A stretch of 64,000 bases of DNA from Silene latifolia (lineage: Eukaryota; Streptophyta; Magnoliopsida; Caryophyllales; Caryophyllaceae): contig NC_133536.1 of assembly GCF_048544455.1 (NCBI RefSeq), positions 30,754,152 through 30,818,151 of the forward strand, given 5' to 3'. Of this stretch, positions 54,978 through 64,000 are shown one piece after another (the first letter of the stretch is position 1; every line of letters starts with the position of its first letter). The notes beneath the pieces were generated by a model that saw only the letters and a list, made by a program, of their open reading frames with translations, did no database searches and was not told the origin of the DNA. The translations under genes and the position numbers were made by a program.

Positions 54978-56510
54978 ATGGGACCAAAGGGATCTTCCTT
55001 TAGGGATAGAAAAAGACCAAGAGTAAGAGGAAGCTCTTCTACCTCTCACATCAACACTCTAAGGAGGGAGCATGAAGAAATTGTGGATCTTACAAGGCTT
55101 GATGACTTCTCAAATGTTGAATTCGTCAATGATGTGCAAAGGCTCGTTTTTCACCGGCTTCTTCGTAAGAACATTCTCCCTACTAAGTTTTTATGTCATA
55201 GAACTTTAAGGAAGCTTGGGTTTTGCCATCAAATGGAAGCCCTTTTTGAGTTGTTTGGTCTCTCTACCCTATTCCACATGCACGAGCAAACTTACCGATC
55301 CCTTGTTCTTGAATTTTTAAGCTTCTTGAAAATCACAACCTTGAATAGAACGATATGCATAGAATTTAGGTTGGAGAGTGTTTCAAGAATGATGACTCTA
55401 GTGGAATTTGCTAATGTGCTTGGTCTCGATGTCTCGCCTACCCGGACATCAAAACCGAAGAGATATAGTGGTGCACCCCTATGGAGGGACATGACCGGCC
55501 GAGATTTCATGTACATCAACGAATGTCTAGCTTTCCACATTCAAAATCCTATTTTGAGACTCACTTAGCGGTTCCTTTCCGGCACCCTCCTTGCTCGCCG
55601 AGACCCGGCAATAGTGAACGAACTCGATCTTGTGTTCATGGAGTCTTATCTCGATATCCAAGGAAGGGGTGGGTACCACTTTAATGCGCCTCTTGTGCTA
55701 CTCGAGAAGTGGGCTAAGTTCAAAAACGGTGATGATGATGGGATGAAACACATCGTTAATGGAGGGCTCATTACAAAGATTTCAAATCATTTCAATCCAA
55801 AATTTAATGAGAATAATGAGTATACTCCTCTTTTCGGGAATACAAGGATAAATGAAGACCTTCTTCTTGTGCATCATCATTGGATAACCCTTGAGGGGGT
55901 TGATAAAAGGATCAAGTGGATAACAAAAGGGAGTGATCCAATCTACTTACCAATGCCCGGACTACCAAGAATCTCACCAAGAAGGGGACCTTTATCACCA
56001 ATCCCATCCTACCTCATCCCCGCAAACCCAACCCAAGCACCCCCACCACCAAATCCCCAACAACAACAAGAGCAACAACTACAAGATGAGAAGATCAAAG
56101 TACCTCCCTACCCTTTCCCATATCAACCGTACAACCACCCTAACCCCTTTATCCTCCCCCGTGATGACTTTGTAACGGGAATTCTTCAAGATTTGCACTT
56201 CCGACAATATGAAGCTACCGTGGACAATTATTATGCACTTTACCCTCAATACCACGATATGATTCAAAGGGGGAAGATTAGTGAGGAGGGAGCATTTCAC
56301 TCTTGGGCAAAAATGGATATACTCTTCCCCAATTCGGAGAGAGCAAATGAAGGGGCAAATGGGCGACAAGATGAAGGGAGCGACAAATCTTGCGGTGGGG
56401 ACACGGTGGAGCTTGGTAGCGAAGAGGATGAGTTCATGGACCCTAATACAAGTGATTCATCCAAGGAAATATGGGATAGTGACCTAGAGGGAGATGATGG
56501 CGATCTATAG
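54978..56510 (+). pseudogene. Element D env-position ORF (ATHILA ORF1-like), one stop
   Basis: From the ATG at 54978 the frame is open to a TAG at 55566-55568 and then, in the same frame, to 56510, about 510 codons in all. It starts with a basic stretch (DRKRPRVRG). The middle resembles the ATHILA ORF1 family of Athila elements: RSLVLEFLSFLKI, then ICIEFRLESVSRMMTLVEF and an FANVLGLD-like turn. A Pro/Gln-rich linker (about 56030-56110) and an acidic C-terminus follow. I see no clear signal peptide or membrane segment, so the name env-like reflects position only. Function is unknown. The single stop suggests recent loss. Confidence 0.7.
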
Positions 56511-58555
56511 AAGATCTCTTCATAGCTAGATGGAGCGGGCATGAGGCACCCATCTCAAGCTTATGTGAAGTTTCCTCATCTCCTCTCTTTATTTTCAATT
56601 TTCATGAAAGAATTTAATGTTTTTTTAACTTGTACAATATTTGACTTTGGTTAGTTTGGAGAGTCCTAGCAACATAGAGGACTAACACCTCGGCTCCATT
56701 GAGGTGTTCTTTTATTGTTCCCGTTTGAAAAATCTAAAATGACAATATTTAGTTTCATGCATTGCATCTTGTGTGCATGAACTACCCCAAAATTTAAGAC
56801 ATTAGAAATAATGTCTATCTCAGTTTGGGGAAGTACATGCATACGCAACGGGAGGTAATCTAAATTACGCTCTCCGTCATAAACAAAAAAAAACCCATGC
56901 ATCATGTAGTGTAGCATAGTATAGCTTGCATTTAGTATAGAATTCATGCATCACACTTGCATAATTTCCTATCATATTGGCCATTGAGGACAATGCCCAT
57001 ATTAGTGTGAGGATGGGAAATTCTAACTTAACTTTTATTCAAAAACCCAAAAAAAAAATCAAAAATTTCGAAAAACCAAAAAAATTGAAAAATTGAAAAA
57101 CCAAAAACAAGTTCATTTCCTTTGTAGTGTAGTCTTGTATATATTGTTGTATATATTGTGTTTGTTCTATCCTTGTTCACATTGATTGACTAAGCCACAT
57201 CCGAGACATGAGGATATTGAAGACCGCATGGTATGATCTTTCCAATCTCCTTTTTCCTCTTTATGTTAATGACTATGTGGCTTTATTTTGATTGATGCGG
57301 TATAAACAATGTGAATTTAGGACTTGCATTTAGTTTATATGTCATACTAGTTGGTAGAATCATATGCATGAGGATGTATAAATGTTGGTTGCATCATGGC
57401 ATGTAGTTTCATTGTTAGAAAAATTTTGTGAAACCGTCTACTTGGGAAGCTTGACAAGTGTATATAGGCCCTAGTAGATGCTTTTTATTCTTAAGACTTT
57501 GCTTGTTAGAATAATTGTAAAACACCCTAGGATGTGTCATGCTAGTATCCTTTGACCCATGGATTAAGGCCTAGTCAAGAGTACCTTGTGGTGTGATAAC
57601 TCCTTGGCTACCGTTTATTCCAAGGTGACCCTTGAAACCATGCATCCATCATCCATGTTCTACCACATTTTTGTCATCAAGGGGAATGGGCACAAAAAGA
57701 AATTGATTTGAGTTCAAGAAATGAAATGAAAAGTGAAAGAAAGTTTGCAAATTGCATCAAATAAAAAGAGGAGCAAAAATAGACTCCTAAAGCTTCAAAT
57801 ATAAGGCACCCTCACTACATATGAGGTGAATTTGAAAATGTTCAAAAGAAAATGCAAAAAGTGAAAAGTTGTCAAGTATTGAAATGCCAAAAATCAAAAG
57901 AAATGGCAAAAGAAAGTGTTCTCAAATGTCATATGCCACAAGAAATTGGGGGGAAAAACAACAACGAAAGCAAACTCCTACATGAAACTCAAATACTATT
58001 GATCCCTTTATCCATCGAATTCATTTTTGTGCATGGTAGAGAGGAGACGACCCTTCTTCTTGTCTAGGCAAGAAGGGGAATTCCGCGATCCTCCAGTGTT
58101 TCTAACACCATAGGGAGTCTATTCTTGACAAAAGTATTTAACGATTGAAGACAAAGGTACCCTAGCTTGACACAACTTGGAGGTGATTTATTGGTATCCT
58201 TCTAGGCTTAGTAGTTTGAAGAAATTGCATCTATGAAGGAGTGTGTACCCTTTGATTGCTTCCCTTGTAGATAATTTCCGCCACTTAGATGAGGAAAGTG
58301 GCTATTTTTTTGTAAATGCATCCATTACTTGATTTTGTGTGCTTTAATGTTTGGATGTGTCACCATTTTGGCAAGACCCACCTTGCCTTGCAAGAAGGCA
58401 TCATACCTCATGGTTGTCTTGTTGTGAGTTGAAGGGGCGGAGTGAGACCCGCTAATTGTCTCATATCGGCTATGCTATTAGGTTAGTTTAAATAATGGTC
58501 CTAGTCTTTGTCACCTCTTTACTCGGGACGAGCAAAGGTTCGGTTTGGGGATATT
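56511..58555 (+). other. Element D 3' untranslated region and polypurine tract
   Basis: Two kb of noncoding sequence with no credible gene; short A-rich runs occur near 57040-57110. TTTGGGGATATT at 58544-58555 directly precedes the LTR and is the Athila-type polypurine tract. Confidence 0.75.
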
Positions 58556-58961
58556 TGATGTGACCATAATTTGAGCATATTTATTCCCCGAATTAGCCTT
58601 ATTCCCATGCTTTTTAGTGCATATTTGGGTCATTTATTGTCTTTAGTCCTTTGTTTTGCATATTCTTTGAGGTTTTATTTCCTTGGTAGGAAAGGAGTGC
58701 AAACCTTGCATTTTCATGGCAAAATAGAGCTAAATTGATTGAATTCAATGACCAAGCATCAAAGAGAAGACAAGACTAGAAGGCCTTTGTACATATTGTA
58801 GTAGTTGGGCAATGATGAGAAAAGATCCTTGCATCTCCGAGGAAATCCTAAAGGATTGTATGAAGAGAAAGGAAGAAAAGATGAAAGGAAGAAGCTGAAA
58901 GAGAATCCGAGCGGATTGCCCACAATCCGCCCGTCCAGCACAAGCAATCCGAGCGTCTTCC
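58556..58961 (+). repeat. Element D 3' LTR, first 406 bp
   Basis: It starts TGATGTGACCATAA and matches 36468-36735 joined to 45576 onward. Element E interrupts it at 58962, inside the CGAGCG array (GAGCGTCTTCC). It also serves as the empty site for element C. Confidence 0.92.
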
Positions 58962-60298
58962 TGTGGACAGCGGGCCGCCCACGGGGGCGCTTGGTGAGGA
59001 AAGAGGGACAAGCGTTTGCATTTTGTAAGGAGTCGCCACCAATTTTTATGGGAAATTGGAACCGTTCGAATACCTCGTGTCATGTCAAGACACAAAGTAG
59101 TGACATGAACACTAAGCAATCGTTACCCTTAGCATTCTATGTCTAGAATGACTCTCGTGGATGCCAATGAACACGGGTGCTCACGGAGATCTGGAGTAAG
59201 GGGTGAGGGTACGTATTAGGAAGCTCTTTTGATCGAACACCTAATCCCGCCCGCCTCGATAGCGGCCTCTACTAATGATTAGGGAAGTTATTCGTACTAG
59301 ATATATCGTCGGCTATAATGCATGCAATGCAACATCCAAGTTTTAATCCTAACATGTGAAGAATTTAACTAAGTCGGTTGACACGTAATTAGCATACAAT
59401 TGGGTCGAAGTAGGAGTTAATGTTGATTTACATGTGAAAGCAAGCAATAAAAGATACAAAGCAATAATTATAAATTACAATAATGAGAAATACAATAATT
59501 ACAATGGATTAGATGATCTATGTCGAAAACACCCTTAAAACGGATTATTTGAGAAAAAGGAATAAAAGAAATAAAATTGATGAAATAAACGAACAGAAAT
59601 TAGTGATATTACGGATATTAGTTAGATAATTACGTAAGCTAATTAAACGAGGTCAAAGCAGAAAAGGAGTTCGGGACGAACTCAACTGAACAGCGCATAG
59701 AGAGATCGCTAGCCCTGAAGAGGCGCAGCGATTCTTTGCGTCTGTTCCAAGGGTGAGTTCTCGTTTAGCCGTGAAGCCGAATCGCAAATCGTTAATGTTA
59801 ATTGTTAATTTTAAATGGATCGATTGATGATACTACTCGGATGAAAGTGATTTAATGGATTAATTACATATGAATTAGTCATAAAAACAGCAAAACATGG
59901 ATGAGACGGATGCTAATGGAATAATTACATGAAGGGACGATGTTAATGAATGAGTCAATAAACAACTAAACAAACTAATTAATTGATTAGACTAAACATG
60001 ATGAATATGACGAATTAACAATGAACATGGATGCAAAATATATCAAAGATAAATTCCAGAAACTCAATATGACGAATCGAATCTCTAAAACTCGGATTGA
60101 ATATTAATGACGAAAACCCGCAAATATTGATTATTTGAGATTTAAGTCGGATTTACAACAACTAAAACATGTGAATTAATGATGATGAATATATACATGT
60201 GAATATTGCTGACTATCATGCGAACGAATTAACGAAATAAGCAAGAGAAAACAAACAAACAAATACGAATTACAGAGGACGGAGGAAGAAGAAAAGAA

Positions 60299-60382
60299 GC
60301 AGGAACTGCGGCAGCCTCACGAAGAGGCGCAGCAGGAACTGCGCTCCTTTGAAGAGGCGCAGCAGTTGCTGCGTCTTTTCTC
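60299..60382. repeat. GAAGAGGCGCAGC array, leader side of element E LTR
   Basis: GAAGAGGCGC starts at 60321 and 60351, 30 bp apart. Each is followed by CAGCA and then an inverted CTGCGT/CTGCGC arm. A looser unit precedes at 60299. Confidence 0.75.
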
Positions 60383-60816
60383 GACGTCTGTCTATTGGAA
60401 ATCCGCAAAAACAGGTTTTAAAGACGGTTTTGGAAATCGGTTTTAATTAGGTGTTTTCGACATAAACCTTACAACGATGAATAAATAAAATACAATAAAT
60501 AAAGAGAACTATACACCCTCAGACTTACATGTTGACGGAACGAGATGAACTAAGTATCGACTAGTGAATGCTCGACGCGAATGCAATGAAAGAGTGCCCT
60601 CGTAAGAGGAAAACGATTGATTAATTTAGATTGATTGAGTGTAGTTGGTCAAATTGGTCGGTCATGCAAACGGAGAGGCTGGTACCCGGAAAGATCCGAG
60701 CTTACGTGGTCGGAAGTCGAAGCACGTAGGCGCCAATTAGTAAGAACGAAGTCTAGAATGCAAAGGGAGAAGAGAAGGGCGGACACTCGCGTGAGAGATA
60801 TGAGGAGCGAAGGCTC

Positions 60817-60825
60817 CTATTTATA
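60817..60825 (-). promoter_or_regulatory. Candidate TATA box of element E LTR
   Basis: The minus strand reads TATAAATAG. The array at 60921-60987 lies about 100 bp upstream of it on the minus strand. Confidence 0.6.
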
Positions 60826-60920
60826 CTAATCACACGGAGGAATAGGGTTTCGGAGACTCTTTGGAAGTGAATCTCGGAAAGATATAAAAAAGATACGTAA
60901 ATCATGCAAAGAAGGGCACG

Positions 60921-60987
60921 GGAAGAGGCGCAGCGCCACATCGCGTCCCTTGGAAGAGGCGCAGCACCTGCTGCGTCTATTCCCAGG
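60921..60987. promoter_or_regulatory. GAAGAGGCGCAGC array upstream of element E TATA box
   Basis: Two units start at 60922 and 60953, 31 bp apart. The second contains GGCGCAGC and GCTGCGTC separated by four bases, an imperfect hairpin. It is upstream of the TATA box in the direction of LTR transcription. Confidence 0.6.
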
Positions 60988-61380
60988 AGGTTTCCTCCTG
61001 CTGAAGAAAGATTTCCGCGTTTGAGTTATGGTAGGACGGAAATAATTCGATTATCTTTTGAATATTACGGAATATTATTTGCCAAAAGATAAAATTTGTG
61101 AAATATGGAATAGAAATATCCGGAACATTCCAGAACATTCTGACTCGGGATTTAACAAATATCGAAAAATGGAGACGGTTTTTGACCCGACTCAATGTAC
61201 TCTAATTATCGCCAAAACGACCGTATCCGGACGTAGATGACAACTAAGAGGTTGACATTAATATTTGAGCAAACACTTGACGATAAACTTACGAACTGTC
61301 ACAAATCGTTCCGCGAATCAAACATGCGGCCCAATCATCACCGGGTGGTTTGCGAGGGGTGCAAAAACGAGGTGTCTACA

Positions 61381-61393
61381 GAGCCCCCACTTT
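61381..61393 (-). other. Element E polypurine tract
   Basis: The minus strand reads AAAGTGGGGGCTC directly before the LTR start TGTAGACACC. Confidence 0.8.
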
Positions 61394-62020
61394 GACTGAG
61401 GCTTGGACAAGGCGAAAGTCAAAGTATAGCCATCAGGTCAATCGAAGATTACAACCTGACGACTATGGCGACGCGAGGCGGCTCAAGGGGTCTGAGCCAA
61501 GGACCTGTCGTCGGGAACATTTTAGAGTCTGTCGACTATCGGGGAGGGTCGTTTAAAGTCCATTAGACTACGTAAGGAAGCTCGCCAACCATAAGAAGAG
61601 ACCATACCTGAGACTTCTTCTCGAGATGCTTTCGGAGGTGCATAGGAGCTAAGGTTAAGCGTAGGAGCTAAGGTTAAGACCTAAAAGACATATAAATATT
61701 GGTACTAGGGTGTGGGGACCCTAAAGGAAAGCATTGACGGGAAGGAGGCCAAATATAAGTTCAACTTAAAGGTAACTAAGGTTTGGGTATAGGAACTTCT
61801 GGAGAACGAATCCCTGTCGAACTCCGCGGGGAAACACAAAATATAGTGAAAGCAGCAGGACGTCGGTAGAAACTGCTGGGGAATCCGCTTGCGTTGGTCC
61901 CAAGCGAACTCTGGCAAAAACTTGAGGTTGAATCTGCTTGCGTCGGTCTCAAGCGAACTCTTGTTGGGGAATATATCGACAACTAGGAACATTTTGATCG
62001 TCATGGGAGAAAACTTCGAG

Positions 62021-62145
62021 TGAGCAGTACTGCAAAATACTACTGCGCCGGACAAAATAAATTGAGCAATACTGCAAAATACTGCTGCGCGGGATAAAAT
62101 GAATTTGGACAATACTGCAAAATACTGTCGCGTAGGATAAAACGC
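62021..62145. repeat. Three 42-bp tandem repeats in element E
   Basis: Units start at 62021, 62063 and 62105. Each contains AATACTGCAAAATACTG or a one-base variant, then a CG-rich stretch and GATAAAA/GACAAAA. Such arrays near the 3' LTR of Tat/Ogre elements are known seeds of satellite DNA. Confidence 0.8.
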
Positions 62146-62199
62146 GGGCCAGAACGAAAGAAAATCGTCGAAACAGGCCAAAAGAATACAATAGCATTG

Positions 62200-62340
62200 A
62201 AGAAGAGGCGCACCAAAGATGGGCCCACAAATAACGAATCCATAACGAATTTTTGAAAATTCGTATGGAGGGAACGTGAGGAAGAGGCGCAGCAAGAGCT
62301 GCGTCCCTTGGAAGAGGCGCAGCACCTGCTGCGTCTTTTC
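62200..62340. promoter_or_regulatory. GAAGAGGCGCAGC array upstream of the antisense gene
   Basis: Units start at 62281 and 62311, 30 bp apart, with a partial unit near 62202. Each has GGCGCAGC followed by GCTGCGTC. The last unit ends about 140 bp before the ATG at 62477, on the plus strand. Confidence 0.6.
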
Positions 62341-62476
62341 CCCAATTTGGCAATTTCCGCGTAAAAACACGAAATTAGAAGGGTTTATTTTCATTATTTC
62401 GAAACACATTTCTTCAATTTCTCTCTCAAATCTTCACCATTTCCGTCGAGGTTGGATTCAAAAGCTTGCTTGAAAT

Positions 62477-64000
62477 ATGACTAATCGAGGTATGTGTCTT
62501 AATCTTGCATTAATCATCTGTATTTGTCGAATTTTGAGCCGCGAATTCTAGGGTTTTCAACCCATTTGATCGAAAATTTGGGGCTTTTCCCCCAAATGGA
62601 TTTGCTTTGCCAAATTGATGCTAGAAATGGATAGTAGGCAATGTTAGGAACATAACCATGTATTTGCTTTGAATTTTCATCGAGTTTTGAGCCCTTGAGC
62701 GAATTTTGAGACGGTTTTACAGCTGAACCGTAAATTGCTTCGAAAATAGCCTTAGGATTACCCATTGGCGGCGAAACTTGATATTTGGGACCCTTGGATG
62801 ATGGGTAAATTTTCTGCCATCTCGAAATTTTGGTTTGTGACAACTTTTTCAGGACACCTTTCTAGGGCATAATCGTCGTTATAACGAAATGCTGCCGAAT
62901 TTTCGACTCGAACCTGGAACTGGGCTTTGACTTGGACTTGACTTTGACCCAATTTATCACATGAGTGATCGGGTTGGCGGGAATATGGCCAAAGATGGCC
63001 AGAAAGGGCGGTTTTCAGGGCTTTGGAGGCTCGAAAACTCCTTAACAAAGGCTTGTCGTCATGTGACGCGGCCTAAATTTACTTTAACGTTGCAGGTGAT
63101 GGGGCTTCTACTTCTGGGAGGACTCCCATGGAGATAGACGTCGCTGTTGTTGAGGAGGCTTTAGAGCAGGCTTTCACCGACGCGGTGATGGCCACTGGAG
63201 ACGAGGCACACGAGGAGGCGGAGGAGGAGGAGGCTCCGAGACGGGCCAACGTCAGGCGAGGAGGTCGTCAGCTGAGGGGAGCTCCTGCGTGGGCTGAGAC
63301 CTGGGAGAGTAGGCACCTTATGTAGGCTGCAGAGGGTCACCTGTCCTACAGGACGGTGAAGAGCTTGGTAAATAAGAATTTACTACTCATTACCTATTCT
63401 CTTTCATTCTTTTGTCCAAACTTCTTGCAAATTTCCATTCAAAACTAAAGATAACTTTGTTTCCAATCATTATAGGAGGCCGGGAACATCAGGTCGTTCT
63501 CGGGTTACACGACAGCGATGGAGCACTACGAGCGGCTGTCGGCGGAGGAGAGGGCCATGATCGAGCGTGGAGCGTTCGGTCCTCTGGTTCAGGTCTGGAG
63601 GGATATCGTGAAGAGGAAGTTGCGGGCCAACCTTAGCCTGGTCCGCGCTTTCTTGGATCGATTCTGGGATACGACTTCCACGTTCCACCTGCCTTTTGGT
63701 GAGGTGGGAGTCACTCTGGAGGATTACGGCATGATTTCTGGTCTGCCGTGCGGGACCGAGGAGATGGTGTGGCCGGAGACTGCTATGAGAGCGGATTCGG
63801 CCGAGGCGAGGAGGTTGATTGGTTGGAACTTGTCGCCGAAGGCTGTTGCAGTGTCGGGCTTGGTACCCAGTACCTATGTCCGAGACTACTTTGCGGGGAA
63901 GACCCCGGTGTCGGTGACGATCGATGGGAGGGAGACTGCTCCTCCTCCTTGTACAAACCGAGCGAGGGCTCGTCTGTGGCTTTGGTGGTTCTTGTCTTCG
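62477..64000 (+). pseudogene. Antisense plant mobile domain (PMD) gene in element E, 3' end outside window
   Basis: Three exons fit together. Exon 1 (62477-62489) is ATG plus four codons, with donor GAG|GTATGT. Exon 2 (63096-63367) follows a TTGCAG acceptor and keeps the frame; it is Glu/Ala-rich. Exon 3 starts at 63476 after ATTATAG and is open to the window end. Exon 3 encodes a plant-mobile-domain-like segment: LVRAFLDRFWDTTSTFHLPF, then GEVGVTLEDYGMISGLPCG. A TAG at 63323-63325 in exon 2 breaks the frame, a likely single-base change. It lies antisense to element E, beside its 3' LTR, where Tat elements can carry extra ORFs. The domain occurs in transposons and in host silencing-related proteins. 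Function here is unknown. Confidence 0.75.

Larger units (their letters stand above)
58962..61380 (-). repeat. Element E 3' LTR
   Basis: On the plus strand this 2419-bp LTR starts TGTGGACAGCGGG and ends GAGGTGTCTACA. It contains GGCGCAGC/GCTGCGTC motifs at about 59720, 60299-60382 and 60921-60987, and a minus-strand TATA box at 60817-60825. Confidence 0.8.
61394..62476. other. Element E region between LTR and antisense gene
   Basis: Noncoding on both strands as far as I can tell. It holds three sets of short tandem repeats: about 20 bp twice at 61639-61678, about 49-bp spacing twice at 61881-61961, and 42 bp three times at 62021-62145. A GGCGCAGC/GCTGCGTC array follows at 62200-62340. Confidence 0.65.
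36468..64000 (+). mobile_element. Element D: Athila-type Ty3/gypsy retrotransposon, host of C, CACTA and E
   Basis: The 5' LTR starts at 36468 (TGATGTAACC, preceded by ATTAC) and the 3' LTR at 58556. With element C and the CACTA element removed the 5' LTR is about 1.8 kb. A degenerate Athila/Tat primer site at 50695, pol, an env-position ORF and a TTTGGGGA purine tract follow in Athila order. Gag and protease are missing. The 3' LTR is broken at 58962 by element E, so the right end of D is outside the window. Confidence 0.85.
58962..64000 (-). mobile_element. Element E: Tat/Ogre-like Ty3/gypsy retrotransposon, 3' part
   Basis: An LTR (58962-61380) is followed on its right by a minus-strand polypurine tract, so the element runs on the minus strand and its body continues beyond the window. 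LTR start TGTAGACACC after GTGGGGGCTC is typical of Tat/Ogre elements. The region next to the LTR holds tandem repeats and a plus-strand gene with a plant mobile domain. The left flank CTTCC (58957-58961) would be the target duplication. Confidence 0.75.

Noticed and set aside
54978..56510. A true retroviral envelope gene
   Set aside because: No clear signal peptide, membrane anchor or cleavage site is visible. It is better described by position and by likeness to ATHILA ORF1.
61705..62409. A 234-codon minus-strand ORF in element E
   Set aside because: It runs through tandem repeats and overlaps the repeat array. Composition is Phe/Ser/Cys-rich with no recognisable gypsy domain, so I treat it as chance.
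62477..64000. PMD gene as an ordinary host gene
   Set aside because: It lies beside a Tat-type 3' LTR and polypurine tract, shares that element's motif array, and carries a stop. A host gene remains possible until the sequence beyond 64000 is seen.

Overview
This is a plant nuclear, heterochromatin-like segment made almost entirely of nested, mostly broken transposable elements. I found no convincing host gene, rRNA or CRISPR. The calls rest on Ty1/copia elements with the initiator-Met-tRNA type primer site (TGGTATCAGAGC), Tekay/Del-type Ty3/gypsy chromoviruses (LTRs TGTAATACC...GTTACA), Athila- and Tat-type Ty3/gypsy elements, and one CACTA DNA transposon. The plant is probably a eudicot with a large, repeat-rich genome; I cannot name the species.

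Left block (1-22634) is four levels of nesting. A Del chromovirus 3' part (Del1, 19101-22634) was hit by an Athila-family LTR (minus strand; only its 5' tip, 18936-19100, is in view). That LTR was hit by a copia element (Cop2, 7325-18935). Cop2 was then hit in gag by a gag-only Athila/Tat-like element (element A, 9523-16367, TSD CAGTT), and in its 5' LTR by a minus-strand copia element (Cop1, 1-7324).

Middle block (22635-27794) holds unassigned repeat-like DNA, a clean solo Del-type LTR (23588-25742, TSD ATATG), and the minus-strand 3' LTR of a second Del element (Del2, 26165-27499) with its 3' untranslated region. Del2 was hit by copia element B (27795-36388, TSD CCTAC).

Right block (36468-64000) is one long Athila element (element D). 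Its 5' LTR is split by copia element C (36736-45570, TSD AAAAG) and by a 3.6-kb CACTA transposon carrying a decayed ULP1-like protease gene (46354-49945, TSD AAC). Its body keeps a frameshifted pol (50814-54143) and an env-position ORF (54978-56510). Its 3' LTR (from 58556) is cut by a minus-strand Tat/Ogre-like element (E, 58962 to the window end). E carries, on the opposite strand, an intron-containing gene with a plant mobile domain (62477-64000).

The strongest unexplained signal is a recurrent architecture. Several unrelated element families carry arrays of a short palindromic or strand-flipped motif, spaced about 21 bp (or about 30 bp) apart. Each array lies in a promoter-like position in the LTR, and in some families again inside the element ahead of an internal ORF. 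The motifs are TCGATCGA in A, Del1, Del2 and C; CGAGCG/CGCTCG in D; GGCGCAGC...GCTGCGTC in E; and AGTTATAGC...GCTATAACT inside Cop2 coding sequence. In D the internal array is followed by a TATA box and then the env-position ORF, as if the LTR promoter layout had been reproduced internally. All positions and spacings were counted by eye.
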